64,000 bases of DNA from Closterium sp. NIES-65 (GCA_948144175.1 CANXME010000213.1:1054001-1118000), one strand, 5' to 3'; numbered from the stretch's first letter, positions 18,767 through 30,663 are shown. Notes: generated from the letters alone by a model not told the origin. Program-made: numbers and translations.

Positions 18767-20395
18767 CTCGTGTCCACGCTGATTGCCCCTGAGGGAGACC
18801 CGGATGCACCAGACATCCCGACTCCTCGATCGTACGCTGAGGCGATCGAGGGTCCCTACTCCTCTCAGTGGCAGTCAGCCATGGACGCAGAGATGGCTTC
18901 TTGGAAGTCCAGAGGCACCTACGTCGACGAGGTTCCCCCACCTGGGGCGAACATCGTCAATGGCATGTGGATTTTCAGGGTGAAGCGGCCGCCGGGTTCT
19001 CCGCCTGTCTTCAAGACGCGTTACGTGGCTCGAGGCTTCAGTCAGCGGCAGGGAGTTGACTACTTTCAGACCTTCTTTCCCACCCCGAAGATGACCACTC
19101 TTCGGGTGCTGCTGCACATAGCCGCTCAGCGCGACTACGAGCTTCACTCTCTTGACTTCAGCACAGCTTTCCTGCAGAGCAGCCTGCATGAGGAGATCTG
19201 GCTGCGCCGCCCACCTGGCTTCACTGGGTTGTTTCCTCCTGGTACCCAATGGAGCCTTCGGCGGCCAGTCTACGGTCTCCACCAGGCGCCCCGTGAGTGG
19301 CACGACACACTGAGGACTACACTTGCGGCTCTTGGGTTTGCTCCTTCTACTGCCGACCTGTCGTTGTTTCTGCGCACCGACACCTCTTTGCCGCCGTTCT
19401 ACATCCTCGTGTGCGTCGACGACTTGGTCTTTGCCAGTGCTGACACTGCTGGACTCGCCCACGTGAAGTCCGAGCTGCAGAAGAGACACACGTGCACAGA
19501 CCTGGGTGAACTGCTCAGCTACCTTGGCTTGCAGATCACCCGAGACAGAGCATAGCGCACCATTACCCTGACTCAGTCACACATGGTGCAGCAGGTCCTA
19601 CAGCGCTTCGACTTCACGTACTCCTCGCCTCAGGCCACTCCTCTGCCTACTCGCCACTCGCTCTTAGCTCTGCCTTCGGATGAGTCTGTAGAGCCGAGTG
19701 GCCCGTACCTAGAGCTTGTTGGCTGCCTCATGTACCTGATGACCTGCACACGACCTGACCTTGCATACCCTCTTAGCATCTTGGCACGCTATGTTGCTCC
19801 TGGGAGACACCGACCAGAGCACATGGCTACAGCGAAGAGGGTGTTGCGCTACTTGTGCAGTACGTCGGGCATGGGGCTAGTGCTTGGAGGGCGACGTCGA
19901 GTGGTCCTCACAGGTCACGCAGACGCTTCTTGGGCTGACGACCAGGCAACGCAGCGGTCGTCACAGGGTTACACCTTCAGCCTTGGCTCCGGCTCTGTCT
20001 CATGGCGATCTACTCGCTCGTCTTCTGCTCTCAGCTCCAGCTGTGAGGCTGAGATCTACGCAGGGGCCATGGCTGCACAGAAGCTACGCTGGCTCACCTA
20101 CCTGCTGACTGACCTAGGAGAGCCGCCACGTTCTCCTCCAGTTCTGTACGTATACAACAAGGCCATGTTGGCCTTGTGTCGGGAGCACAGACTGGAGCAC
20201 AGAACGAAGCACATTGCTCTCCGCTACTTTCTTGCTCGTGAGCTGCAGCAGCGTGGTCAGCTGCGCCTTGCTTACGTGGCCTCTGAGGCCAACACTGCTG
20301 ATATCTTTACCAAGGCACTTCCGCATGGTGATCATCAGCACTTTTGTACTATGCTAGGTCTTGTGCCTACTTGGCCTCACTTGCTCAGTTCTTGA
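18767..20395 (+). pseudogene. Copia M reverse transcriptase/RNase H
   Basis: Collinear with C, G and H: SYAEAIEGPYSSQWQSAMDAEM, ARYVARG-like TRYVARGFSQRQGVDYFQTF, FLQSSLHEEIWL, QAPREWHDTL. The catalytic motif reads CVDD instead of YVDD (near 19410-19421). A TAG at 19553-19555 interrupts RARRTI. In RNase H, VLYVDNK is VLYVYNK (near 20145), losing a conserved Asp. It ends LGLVPTWPHLLSS at 20395. Three independent lesions make it inactive. Confidence 0.85.
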
Positions 20396-20559
20396 CCTTG
20401 CTTGTACTGTGATCTTTCTATACCTGCACTTGCCTGTTTATTTTAATATATGATCTTGCATGTGAACTGGCCTTGTGGCCTTGCTCTTGTGCTCGGATTG
20501 TGTGGTGACGTTGTGATCCACTCTGAGCTTGCTTTGCTTTGCTTGACTGGTCTTGTGAC
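18767..20559 (+). mobile_element. Ty1/copia element M, 5'-truncated (left part)
   Basis: It starts inside the RT N-terminal region (LVSTLIAPEGDPDAPD) with no LTR, gag or integrase. It runs to the 3' non-coding domain and is cut at 20559 by element N. It resumes after N at 26814 with the duplicated GTGAC and ends with its 3' LTR at 26975. Confidence 0.8.
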
Positions 20560-21393
20560 TGTTGGTGCAACCCTACGGTTTGCACTCGGCTTGTTGTCCG
20601 TGTGCGTGCATGTGTGTGTGTGTGTATGGAATGGTATGAGGGCATGGGATAATATATATTTCATGCTTATAATTGTGTGTGAATGTTGAGTCATGATGTC
20701 GAGTGTGTGTGTCGAGTCAATAGCGAGTTATCGCTAGACGCATGTTACGCGGTCGCTTGTGTCTCGCGCGCGGTTTCTATTTTTGTCGTGCGCGGTTTCT
20801 ATTTTGTCCTGTGTCGAACGTTCGGTGTGTCGCAGGTGTGTGCAGCAGACCCATCAAGAACTCAAGGATGAGTTTGTGATGAAGAGCCCGAGCCTTGGTG
20901 TCAAGCCTCAAGTGATTTTGAAGCTCGCCAAAAGGGTACACCTCAAGATATTGAAGATAGTTACATTACTTTGTGTAGTGTAACATTTCACTTGGTGTAG
21001 GCCCTAGTGAAGGGTAGTTTCGAGACCCTTCGTGGTTGGGGACAGTGTGGCACTGTTTCAAATCACTGTACCTCGGCTCTTGGGGTTTGTAGGAGCTGGG
21101 AGTCATTCCCAACTCGTAACTCTTCATATCTCTTCCTATTTTGTGTTCTAAGACTATAGTGGCTGCCATAGTGCCGTTCGTTCAAACCAACACTGTGTCG
21201 TCAATACTTGGTGAAATTGTGCGATTTAAATTGCCTATTGTAGGCGACGTTCAGACGCTTCAGATCCAAGTTGAATCAGGTCATGTGAAGTTGTGACCAG
21301 AATGCTATGAACGTTTGAGTCCGCTGTGCAGAAATCCGGCTGTGCACTCTATCTTTCGTTTTAGGCACATTGGAGCCTATTGTGACTATAACA
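20560..21393 (+). repeat. Element N 5' LTR
   Basis: TGTTGGTGCAACCCTACGG ... TGTGACTATAACA. It contains a (TG)n tract near 20608-20626, an AATATATATTTCATG stretch near 20652 and a doubled CGCGCGGTTTCTATTTT motif (20766-20803). Nearly identical to 25984-26813. Confidence 0.95.
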
Positions 21394-21411
21394 AGTGGTA
21401 TCAGAGCCCCT
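21394..21411 (+). promoter_or_regulatory. Element N primer binding site
   Basis: AGTGGTATCAGAGCCCC directly follows the LTR. TGGTATCAGAGC is the standard initiator-Met-tRNA complement of plant copia elements. Confidence 0.85.
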
Positions 21412-21427
21412 TGGAGCAGTTTCGACA

Positions 21428-24400
21428 ATGGCTGGACCTGAGGAAAGGGTTGGCAGAGGTGCTGGTGGCAGAGGAGAAGCCCAAGCTCAAGGCCAACCCC
21501 GTGATTCAGCCATGGCGCCTGTGCAATCAAGTGTTGGCCCATCTAGGGATGAGCCTAGAGTGTTTGGCCATGACAAGTTCAATGGTGACAACTTTGCTGA
21601 GTGGTCCTTCAGAATGGAGAACATATTTGACCACTATGACCTGCTGGGGGTAATGGAAGGAACGGAGAAGCGTCCCGAGAACGACCCGGAGAAGAGCCCG
21701 TGGGTGCGGAAGAGCGCACAAGGCTACCTCCTACTTGGGCAAGCGTTGGGGAGCAGCCAAATCCGTCACATCAAGCCTTTCCAGCGTGAACCAGAGAAGG
21801 GACCAAAGGCATGGGCTGCTCTCAAGGGTGTACACGCTCCTGCAACAGCGGCGGTAGCTGTGGTGTTGGAACGGCAAATGGCGACACTACGAATTGAAGA
21901 GGATGAAGCGGTTGAAGAAGGGGTGCAGAAATTCTTCGACTTGTTGACGCGGCTTGAGGGAGCTGATTTGAACTATAGTGAGCTCCAAAAGAAGACCAAG
22001 TTGCTGGCCCTACTCCTTGAGTCATGGTCCTCGCTCATCATCAACCTTAATCGCGACTTGCCCCGCCTCTCGCTTGAAGACGTGAAGCGAGCTATCCTTC
22101 AAGAGGATTTCCGCCGCCGTGAGTTGGTGAGTGCGGATGGCGCTCGGGCAGCGAGCATCGGCCGTGGATATGGTCGAGGAAGAGGTAGAGGACGAGGGGG
22201 AGGAAGGTTTGGTGGCAGCAACTTCGGCGGAGGCTGCGGGAGTGCCGGTTACGGCAGCGACGACAAGAGCTACGGACGCGGTCGCGGCCGATTTGATGGC
22301 CAGTGTCACTATTGCCACAAGAGCGGACACATGTGGCGCGACTGCTACAAACTCCCTGATGGTTGGACCCCTGCTCAAGACCAAGAGGGTAGAAGAGCAG
22401 GAGGAGGGAGAGGAAGAGGCCGTGGAGGCCGTGGCGGTCGCGGTGGCGGAGCTGCAAACATGAAGAGCGCAGACAACGACAAGGACCCGAGCAACGATCG
22501 GTACCCGGGTCTATTCTACTTCGTGTCGACGCAAGTACCGACTGGTCCAGAGAAGGATGAAGGCTTTGAGGAGCCAGCAGCTGTGGGGAAGGTGACTCTA
22601 CACCCTCTGGACTATTGGGTGATCGATAGTGGCGCTACCTATAGCATGACACCTCGCCCGGACTTGCTCACCGAACTCGAACCGTCACCGGTGAAGCATG
22701 TCACATCGGCTTTGGGGAAGCGAGCGGAGGTGAAAGGCATGGGCAAGGCCATGTTTAAGGGTGCTGATGGGAAGATGGTGGGCGATTGCGCGGACGGTCG
22801 CGCTAAGGAGAAGGAGTCCAAGAAGTGCAATCTTGGAGGGACCAGCAAGCTTGGTGAACCTATGGAGAGAGGTGCAGCAGCCAAGGAGCAGCAAAAGGGT
22901 GAGGAGAACCCCGAGGCAGCAGCGGAGGAGGACTACGGAAAGAGTATGTGGGGCGCTATTGCGAGCGCGACATTCTCCAATCCAACTTCGGCTACGGGGG
23001 AGTGTGATTGGCTCACCTTGCATCGGCGCATGGGGCATGTGGCCCTGCCCATCTTGCAGCAGCTAGTAAAGAATGAGATGGTTGCTGGCATACGTGTGAA
23101 GGGGGAGCCCGATGAGGTACTTGGCTGCCCGACGTGCATGCAAGCCAAGTTCACCCGTTTCCCATTCTCTAGTTCGGAGGCAACGGCTAAGGCACCACTT
23201 GATGAGGTGGTGATGGACGTGGTGGGCCCCTTGAAGCTTGGAGCTGCTGGAGCTGAGTACTTCCTCACTATTGTGGACGTCTACACCCGTATGACTTGGG
23301 TGTACGTGCTGGCCAAGAAGAGCGACGTGGCTGAAACGTTGAAGGCGAATTGGTTCCCGATGGTGGAGCGGCAACAAGACCGTCTAGTCAAGTCAATCCG
23401 CACCGATCGAGGGGGAGAGTTCTTGAGCAAGGAGTTTGGGTTGTGGCTGAAGAAGAATGGTATTCGGCACTCCCTCACCATGCCATACTCCCCTGCAATG
23501 AACGGCATCGCCGAGCGAGCGAACCGCACAATCACGGAGGCGGCACGCGGGTTGCTCATTGAAGCCGGGCTACCCGACTATTTCTGGCCTGATGCGGTGC
23601 GGAGCGCGTGTGTGGCCAAGAACCGAGCCTTGACTCATGTGGGAGCAGACAAATGGGTGCCCTATGTGGAGTGGCTAGGAAGGAAGCCAAAGGTGGATAT
23701 GCTTCGGGTGTTCGGGTGCATGTGCATGGCGCTCGTGCCTAAGCATCTTCGGCACAACAAGCTTGGTGCCAAGGCGGTGTGGGCCGTGCACTTGGGCATG
23801 GCTCAAAACAGCAAGGGATGGCTTCTTTGGGACCCATTCACCAAGAAGTTCTTGGTGAGCAGGGACTGCAAGTTCATGGAGAACTTCATGTACAAAGATT
23901 GGAAGGCGGAGAATGAGGCGAAGATAGGCGTGCGGTTTGGGGAGGTGAAGAGTTCCGGTTTGGAGCATGTGGAGCTGCCTTTGGAGCTGAGCAGCGGCAG
24001 CACAACCACAAGGCGTTCCTCCCTTCTGAATAGGGGAGAGGAGGCCAATGATGCAGAGGAAGAAGAGGAGGAGGTGCAGCAAGTGAGCGAGCGTGCACCG
24101 TCACTCCCTTCCCGTACTACGAGTGCTCCACGGATTCGAGCCACACCGCAGCAACGCCAAGGCCTTCAAGTCCCTGCAGCTGAGGAGGAAGGAAGGGGCA
24201 AGAGGAGAGTTCAACCCCCTAATAGGCTGACCTATGATGCGCTGGGAAAGCAGGGCAAGACAGCCCTGGCCGGAGCGGCAATGATGGTCGGAGACGACGA
24301 GGAGAGTGACTACGAGGAGTGTGCCTTCGCGTTCTTCTCTCCGGTGGAGATGCCGGGAGAACCAGCAACTCTCAAGGAGGCTTTGGAGAGTAGTGATGCT

Positions 24401-25942
24401 GAGGAGTGGAAGAAGGCCATGGAGAGTGAGCTGAAGAGCATCAAGGAGAATGACACGTTTGAATTGGTGGAGCTACCGGAGGGGCGTACGGCGATAACGT
24501 CCAAGTGGCTCTTCAAAATCAAGTCGGATGCCGACGGCAAGATCGAGCGCTACAAGTCTAGGCTTGTAGCCAAGGGGTACCAGCAGAAGGAGAAGGTGGA
24601 CTTCAAGGAGCTGTTTGCCCCTGTGGTGAAGCCGACGACGCTGCGAACCCTATTCGCGGGAGCCGCCATCAAAGGATGGGTAGTAAAACAAATGGACATC
24701 GTAACGGCATTCCTTAACGGCATCCTTGAGGAGGAGATTTTTATGGCGCAGCCAGAGGGGTTTGATGATGGTAGTGGCAGAGTGTGGAAGCTGAAGAAGG
24801 CCCTCTATGGGCTGAAGCAGGCCCCTAGGCAATGGTACATGAAGCTGCGCCAAGTGTTGGAGGAGATCGGCTTCACTCCCTCAACGGCCGATCACTCCTT
24901 GTTCATGCTTGGCGAGGGGGAGCAGAGGAGCTTCATGGTGGTTTATGTGGATGACATTCTTATATTCTCACCCTCCTCTGACCTTGTGAAGGAGGTGATG
25001 CTAAAGCTGCATGACAAGTTCAAGTGCAAGTCCCTTGGTGACGTGAACTTCTACCTTGGGCTCCACATCGAACGAGACGTGGAGAAGCGGAGCATGCGAG
25101 TGCACCAACGCAAGTACCTGGAGGCGTTGGCTGCCAACTTCGGCCAGAGTGAAGGTCATGTGGCTACTCCCTTTCCCTCTGGGTTCAAGTGTGTGAAGGG
25201 ACCAGAGGAGGAGAGCGTTTGTGAAGAGGAGAGGCGTCGTTTTCACTCGTTGGTGGGCAGCCTCATGTATGCGGCGGTAAACACCCGACCGGACGTCGCG
25301 TTTGCTACCGGGCAGCTGGCTAGGGTTGTGCAATGCCCTAATGAGGAGCAGGTAGCAGCTGGAATGAGGGTGGCCAAGTATCTTGGCCAAACACCGACCG
25401 TTGGGCTGCAATACTCGGCGGCGGCACAAAGGCGCCAAAAGGGCGCGGATGGTGTTGAACCCGGGCGTTTGTTCCTCACCGCCTACTCGGATGCGTCATA
25501 TGCATCGGAACCAGAGGACATGACAAGTGTGGGAGGCTTCATATGAGGTGTTGGTGGAGGCCCAACTGCTTGGGAGAGCAAGAAGCAGGTTGACCAAGCT
25601 TTGAGCTCGGTGGAGTCCGAGTACATGGCACTCTTCCGTGCCGTACGGGAGATTGTGTGGCAGCGGCATTTGTTGGCTGAATCGGGGGAGGAGCAGCAAG
25701 GACCTACCCCACTCTACTGTGACAGCCAGGGTGCCATTGCTCTTGCTAAGAACCCTGTGTTGCATGGACTCACAAAGCACATGAGGGTGAAGTGGCATTG
25801 GACGAGGAGCATGGTGACCGCGGGTGAAGTTGAGTTGCGCTACGTGAAGACCACGGGGCAGCCGGCTGACATGATGACTAAGAGGCTGGTGGAGAAGCAG
25901 CATTGGAAGTGTTGCAAGCTGGCTGGGATGGCTCTGAACTGA
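21428..25942 (+). pseudogene. Element N Gag-Pol polyprotein with one in-frame stop
   Basis: ATG at 21428 (MAGPEERVGRG), 35 bp after the LTR. One frame runs 1372 codons to a TGA at 25544-25546 within SVGGFI*GVGGGPTAWESKK. The same frame then continues to 25942 through SSVESEYMALFRAVREI and ADMMTKRLVEKQ. Domains: Gag (FNGDNFAEWSFRMENI), Arg/Gly-rich stretch, zinc knuckle CHYCHKSGHMWRDC, protease WVIDSGATYSM, GAG-pre-integrase (LTLHRRMGHVAL ... CPTCMQAKF), integrase (VMDVVGPL, RTDRGGEF, MNGIAER with exact 35-residue spacing), RT YVDDILIFS, and RNase H spanning the stop. A readthrough or single-mutation origin of the TGA cannot be told apart here. Confidence 0.95.
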
Positions 25943-25969
25943 GAGAGCAACATATCCTAAGGCCAACAA

Positions 25970-25983
25970 TCCGAGGGGGAGTT
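25970..25983 (+). promoter_or_regulatory. Element N polypurine tract
   Basis: CCGAGGGGGAGTT lies just before the 3' LTR start TGTTGGTG. Purine run, position and spacing fit a plus-strand primer. Confidence 0.8.
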
Positions 25984-26813
25984 TGTTGGTGCAACCCTAC
26001 GGTTTGCACTCGGCTTGTTGTCCGTGTGCGTGCATGTGTTTGTGTATGGAATGGTATGAGGGCATGGGATAATATATATTTCATGCTTATAATTGTGTGT
26101 GAATGTTGAGTCATGATGTCGAGTGTGTGTGTCGAGTCAATAGCGAGTTATCGCTAGACGCATGTTACGCGGTTGTTTGTGTCTCGCGCGCGGTTTCTAT
26201 TTTTGTCGTGCGCGGTTTCTATTTTGTCCTGTGTCGAACGTTCGGTGTGTCGCAGGTGTGTGCAGCAGACCCATCAAGAACTCAAGGATGAGTTTGTGAT
26301 GAAGAGCCCGAGCCTTGGTGTCAAGCCTCAAGTGATTTTGAAGCTCGCCAAAAGGGTACACCTCAAGATATTGAAGATAGTTACATTACTTTGTGTAGTG
26401 TAACATTTCACTTGGTGTAGGCCCTAGTGAAGGGTAGTTTCGAGACCCTTCGTAGTTGGGGACAGTGTGGCACTGTTCCAAATCACTGTACCTCGGCTCT
26501 TGGGGTTTGTAGGAGCTGGGAGTCATTCCCAACTCGTAACTCTTCATATCTCTTCCTATTTTGTGTTCTAAGACTATAGTGGCTGCCATAGTGCCGTTCG
26601 TTCAAACCGACACTGTGTCGTCAATACTTGATAAAATTGTGCGATTTAAATTGCCTATTGTAGGCGACGTTCAGACGCTCCAGATCCAAGTTGAATCAGG
26701 TCATTTGAAGTTGTGACCAGAACGCTATGAATGTTTGAAGTCGCTGTGCAGAAATCCGGCTGTGCACTCTATCTTTCGTTTTAGGCACATTGGAGCCTAT
26801 TGTGACTATAACA
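25984..26813 (+). repeat. Element N 3' LTR
   Basis: Same sequence as 20560-21393 apart from scattered substitutions (for example CGCTTGTG versus TGTTTGTG, and GTGAAATTG versus ATAAAATTG) and a shorter (TG)n tract. Followed by the target duplication GTGAC. Confidence 0.95.
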
Positions 26814-26975
26814 GTGACCTCTTGTTCTCCCCCACGTTGCCTATGGGGGTGTGTCAAACTTATATCATATAGCTTGTCTGGGCTATAGTGGGGTAGACAC
26901 TATGGGGTACAGTTTCCTAGGGTTTCCTACTTGTACCCAACCTTGTGCTAGTTTATTCATTCCTCATTCTTCACA
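26814..26975 (+). mobile_element. Copia M right part: polypurine tract and 3' LTR
   Basis: GTGACCTCTTGTTCTCC continues the 3' non-coding domain cut at 20559. The hairpin tract CCCCCACGTTGCCTATGGGG and GTG follow, then the LTR 26852-26975 (124 bp, TGTCAAACTTATATC ... ATTCTTCACA). The LTR differs from every other in the window. It abuts gypsy F at 26976. Confidence 0.8.
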
Positions 26976-26979
26976 TCCC

Positions 26980-28313
26980 CTCCTGTGAAGAATGGGTCTG
27001 TTTGGTACCTGAGGGTAAATATGCCTGTCAGTAGGGGACTAGTCTGGGCAAGTAGTATTGCGTGGATCTGGGCAGTGGGGCGGGTCAGTGCGTCGGCGAT
27101 GTTCGAGGCTCCCTTTTTGTAGGTGACCATGTAGTGGAAGTTTGACTCGAGGAAGTCGAGCCAACGAATCTGTCGTGGGTTGAGGTGTGGCTATGCGCGG
27201 AGGTACTGTAGTGATTTATGGTCTGTCCGTACCGTCACGTCTGTGCCGGTCAAGTAACAGTGCCACACTTTGAACGCGTGCACGATCGCAAGCATTTCGC
27301 AGTCGTGTATCAGGTTATTTTTCTCGGGCAGATAGAATTTTCGTGACTCGTATGCGATGGGCTGTAGGCCGTTGCAGAAGTCCTGTAGCAGTACGGCTCC
27401 GATGGCGATGTCGCTTGCGTCGGTAACCACTTCGAATGGGCGGTGTGGGTCGGCGATGCGCAGGACGGGCGGTGAACAGAGAACATTTTTCAGGGCAGAG
27501 AATTCAGCGTGCTCTTTCTCCCCCCACGTAAAAGCGACCCCCTTCCGTAACAAGTCCGTCAGCGGCACAGTTTGCCGTGCCATGTCGGGGGCGAACCGAC
27601 GCACGTAGTTTACGAATCCCAAAAAGCTCTGTAGTTCCGTGATATTCGTCGGGGGGTGCTAGGCTTTTACCATGTCTAACTTCTTTGGGTCAATTTCGAT
27701 CCCAACCTCCGAAATAACGTGCCCCAAAAACTCTAACCTGTCCTAAAAGAACTCGCAGTTGGAACCCTTTGTCAGTAGTCGATGCTCGTCTAAAATCTTA
27801 AATACTGCTTCCAGATCTGCTAAGTGCTGCTGCTTGTCGCGACTGTAGACGAGGATGTCGTCGAGGTAAACTAACACGCATTTATCTAAAAGTGGCCTAA
27901 ACGCCTCGTTCATGGTCATCTGAAATGTCGCTGGTGCGTTGGTCAGCCCGAAAGGCATCACGGTGTACTCGAATGACCCGTATCGAGTTCGGAAAGTTGT
28001 TTTGGCGCAGTTCGATGGTTCGACCCTAATCTGATGGTAACCTCCCTGTAAATCGATTTTCAAAAAAACCCATGCTGTTCGCAGTTGGTCGATTAGTTCG
28101 TCGGCGCGGGGAATGGGGTACCGCGACATGACTGTTACCTTGTTGAGCGCTCGGTAATCGATGCACATGCGAAACCCGCCGTCTTTTTTTGGCGTGAACA
28201 GTATCGGTGCGGCGAACGGTGACGAGCTCGGTCGGATGAATTTCTTCTCTAACAAGTAATCTAACTGCTTCCTCAGTTCGTCGAGCTCGGGTTGTGTCAG
28301 TCTGAACTGTCAC
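26980..28313 (-). pseudogene. Gypsy F reverse transcriptase/RNase H
   Basis: Read on the minus strand: RT entry LEKKFIRPSSSPFAAPILF, KKDGGFRMCIDYRALN, FLKIDLQGGYHQIRV, FGLTNAPATFQM and catalytic YLDDILVYS (about 27855-27881). After a frame change come LGFVNYVRRFAPDMA, LTDLLRKGVAF, and RNase H with PFEVVTDASDIAIGAVL and TDHKSLQYLRA. A TAG at 27189-27191 follows, after which the frame still reads HLNPRQIRWLDFLE and GASNIADALTRP. Frameshifts near 27640-27740 and 28250 also interrupt it. Confidence 0.85.
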
Positions 28314-28324
28314 TGTACAGTTGG

Positions 28325-28924
28325 CTATGCCCCTGATTCTAATTCTATTCGATGGTCATGTGCGCGCTGAGGTGGCAGCCCTTCCGGTAAGTCATCGGGA
28401 AAAATCCCGGGGTATCGTTTCAACAGTTCCTGTAGTTCGGGCGGTACCGCTGCCAGCAGTTTCTTGAACTCACTCGGCTGCTCTGCTTCCTCTATCACTG
28501 CAATGTCTACTGCGTACACGTCAGCTCCAGCAGCGACAGCTTGTTTCATGGTGACGGCGTTGACGTGTACCGTTGAAGACTCAGGCGACTGCCAGCGAGG
28601 TAGTTCAACCCAATTACCACTACTTCGCACAGTGGAGCTACCCGTCGTCCAGTCAATTCGCGGGTTATACCGTCGCAGCCAATCGCGTCCCAGTAAAATG
28701 TCGGGCCCATCTAGTGTCGTTGCGAGCATTTCCTGTAAAAACCCGAAATTTCCCCCGCAACGGACTTTGACTCTCTCCACCCTTTCCCGTATGGCCAGTG
28801 GCGTGCCGTCGACTAAGCGTTCGTCTATCTCAGGTAAACAAAGGCTAAGTGTCAGTTGCGGTTTTCGTGCGGTTGCGGTATTAACTAAACTGTGGCTTGC
28901 TCCTCCGTCGATAAAAAACTTCAC
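28325..28924 (-). pseudogene. Gypsy F protease region
   Basis: It holds FIDGGASHSLVNTATARK, the aspartic protease active site in a DGGA form, then LLGRDWLRRYNPRIDW and GLPPQRAHDHRIELE at the border with RT. The frame is open for 199 codons but is separated by frame changes from gag upstream and RT downstream. Gypsy K has the same DGGASHS motif. Confidence 0.8.
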
Positions 28925-29085
28925 TTCTGCTCCCTGTATTTTCCCGTGGATCAGTACTGGGCAATCTGTCGCTGTACCCTCCTTATTTGTCCGAGTCCGA
29001 TCGATACCATGAATCGGTACTATGACTCGGTGAGGGTCGGTGGGGTTGGGCGAGCAGGCAGTCTCGTCAGTACTTGGCCCGATTC

Positions 29086-30264
29086 CTACTGACTCCTGGC
29101 GTTTCCCTGCCTTGGAAACTCCCTCCCCTGCTCTGCTCCGCGGCGCCTTAGCTCCTCTGGGAATTCACTCTTGCGATGGCCCGGCCTATTGCAAGCAAAG
29201 CAGCGCCCCTTAAACGGCGCGACAGCTACATTCGTCGCAACGGCATGTACGGTGGCGTGCTCGATCAGTCCCCGAGGACGATGTCCGTAGTAGGACCCCG
29301 GTCTCGGACGGCGTAAAATGTCGATTTTCTCTGCGAGCGCGAGAATCTCGTTGAAGTTCGAGAGCCCGCGTAGCATAATCTCGTGCGAGATGTCCGGCTT
29401 CAGCCCTCCGAAGTAATGGTCCACCCGCTCCGCTTCGTGTATGTAGCCGACTTGCTCGCATAATACGAGAAAACCACTCGTGTAGTCTTGAACCGACCCG
29501 AGTTGCCGCCAAGTACGCAGTCTTTGGCGCGTCGAAATAGAAGCCGCGATTCACTCAACGTGCGCCCGAAGCCCTGCGCACCACGCATCCCACGTGCTGT
29601 ACTGGGCGGTCTCGCAGAATAAACTCCAGGTGACAGCTGGACCCGTGGGCCCTTCCTCTTGCGACGGCGGCTCGTAGGCGCGTGGCGACGTCACGATGAC
29701 TCGCCACCAGTCCATGGCGGGGCCCCTCAGCAACGAAACGGCATATCGAATCTTCGCTGCGTCCGACTCGACGTAATTTGCGTCGAAGAAGACATTCATC
29801 GTGAAGACCCACGATTGAACCGTCGGACCTCCACGCTGGCTTGGGACGAAACAGGGCGGGCGTTGCGGCTTGAGTGGCATTGGTGCCATAATGGCCTGTT
29901 CGCCACTTGTCGCCACGAATTCCACAAGTCGACAGGTTTCACGAGGCTCCCACGGGCTTGGTGCGACCCTGTTTCCTCCCATGCCAGGCATCGGCTGGGC
30001 GGCGCCATCGCTGGCTGCGCCTGAGCGCTGTCCCACGTTGTCGTGTTGTGTTGGTGTGCCGGACGAAATGATGATCCGCTCGTCCGATTGTGCAGATACA
30101 TTTGTCAGTTCGTGTGGTGGCGCTGGAGTGTTCACCGTGGATTGCTGACACGGGAAGTCACGTTCCGCTGTGAGCGTCGCAATTGTGAGCGCCGATTCTT
30201 CAAGTTGGCGCACCAGACGATCAAGCTGCTCCTGCGTCAACGTTGCGAGCATGAATTCGGCCAT
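29086..30264 (-). pseudogene. Gypsy F gag
   Basis: Start MAEFMLATLTQEQLDRLVRQ at 30262-30264 in the same position as in O and K. It then has PSQRGGPTVQSWVFTMNVFF and GPAMDWWRVIVTSP. The frame shifts near 29560 (AGLRAHVE*). It recovers as HYFGGLKPDISHEIMLRGLS and the zinc knuckle CFACNRPGHRKSEF, where the last Cys ligand is Phe (K has SEC). It encodes capsid and nucleocapsid in outline, but is broken by frameshifts and a lost zinc ligand. Confidence 0.8.
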
Positions 30265-30447
30265 GGCGGGGGTGTCGGGCAAGCTCAGCGAGAGCCTCTG
30301 TCGTGGCCGTGCGGGCTTACGAGAGAGCACTACGAGCGGCGGTGCTGTGTCGCTGAGAGACGTCTACCCCCCCCAAAAATCGAGATAGTGGGGAAGTGAA
30401 AGGTGTGGGTGCGGTCCGAGAAGAGATCGTAGGCTCTGATAACCAAG

Positions 30448-30663
30448 TGTTACGAGTGCAATTGAGTGAACGAGCGAGAATTGCACTATCAAAGCAAGAG
30501 TACAATGAGCGAAGGCATGAGCGAAGAATATATAGCGAAACTACAGTGATAACGGTAATGGACTGTGGTTGTCGCCTGGCGCGCCTGGGACTGAGGTTGG
30601 GAAAAGTGTCGAAGCGTAGGCCCGGAGCGCGGGTTACCCGCCGAGCCGTGAGGTCGGGGTGCG
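30448..30663 (-). repeat. Gypsy F 5' LTR, inner part
   Basis: It runs from TGTTACGAGTGCAATTGAGT to the GTGCG target site at 30659-30663, where copia E inserted. The other 126 bp lie at 35594-35719. Joined, the LTR is about 342 bp, close to the 328 bp of gypsy K. Confidence 0.85.

Larger units (their letters stand above)
20560..26813 (+). mobile_element. Ty1/copia element N, long-LTR family, nearly intact
   Basis: A complete element with LTRs 20560-21393 (834 bp) and 25984-26813 (830 bp), flanked by the 5-bp duplication GTGAC (20555-20559 and 26814-26818) inside copia M. PBS TGGTATCAGAGCCCC and polypurine tract CCGAGGGGGAGT are in place. The LTRs differ at roughly a dozen sites plus a 4-bp (TG)n change. 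It is unrelated at LTR level to the short-LTR copias and has a canonical zinc knuckle. Confidence 0.95.
26976..30663 (-). mobile_element. Ty3/gypsy element F (main part), 3'-truncated
   Basis: Minus-strand gypsy. 5' LTR 30448-30663 continues at 35594-35719 after the nested copia E. PBS CTTGGTTATCAGAGC follows on the minus strand at 30433-30447, then gag, protease, RT and RNase H. The left end stops shortly after RNase H at the copia M LTR, so integrase and 3' LTR are missing. Confidence 0.85.

Noticed and set aside
21394-21411. Possible tRNA remnant (TGGTATCAGAGC sites here and at the other elements)
   Set aside because: These are short primer binding sites next to LTRs with no cloverleaf around them.
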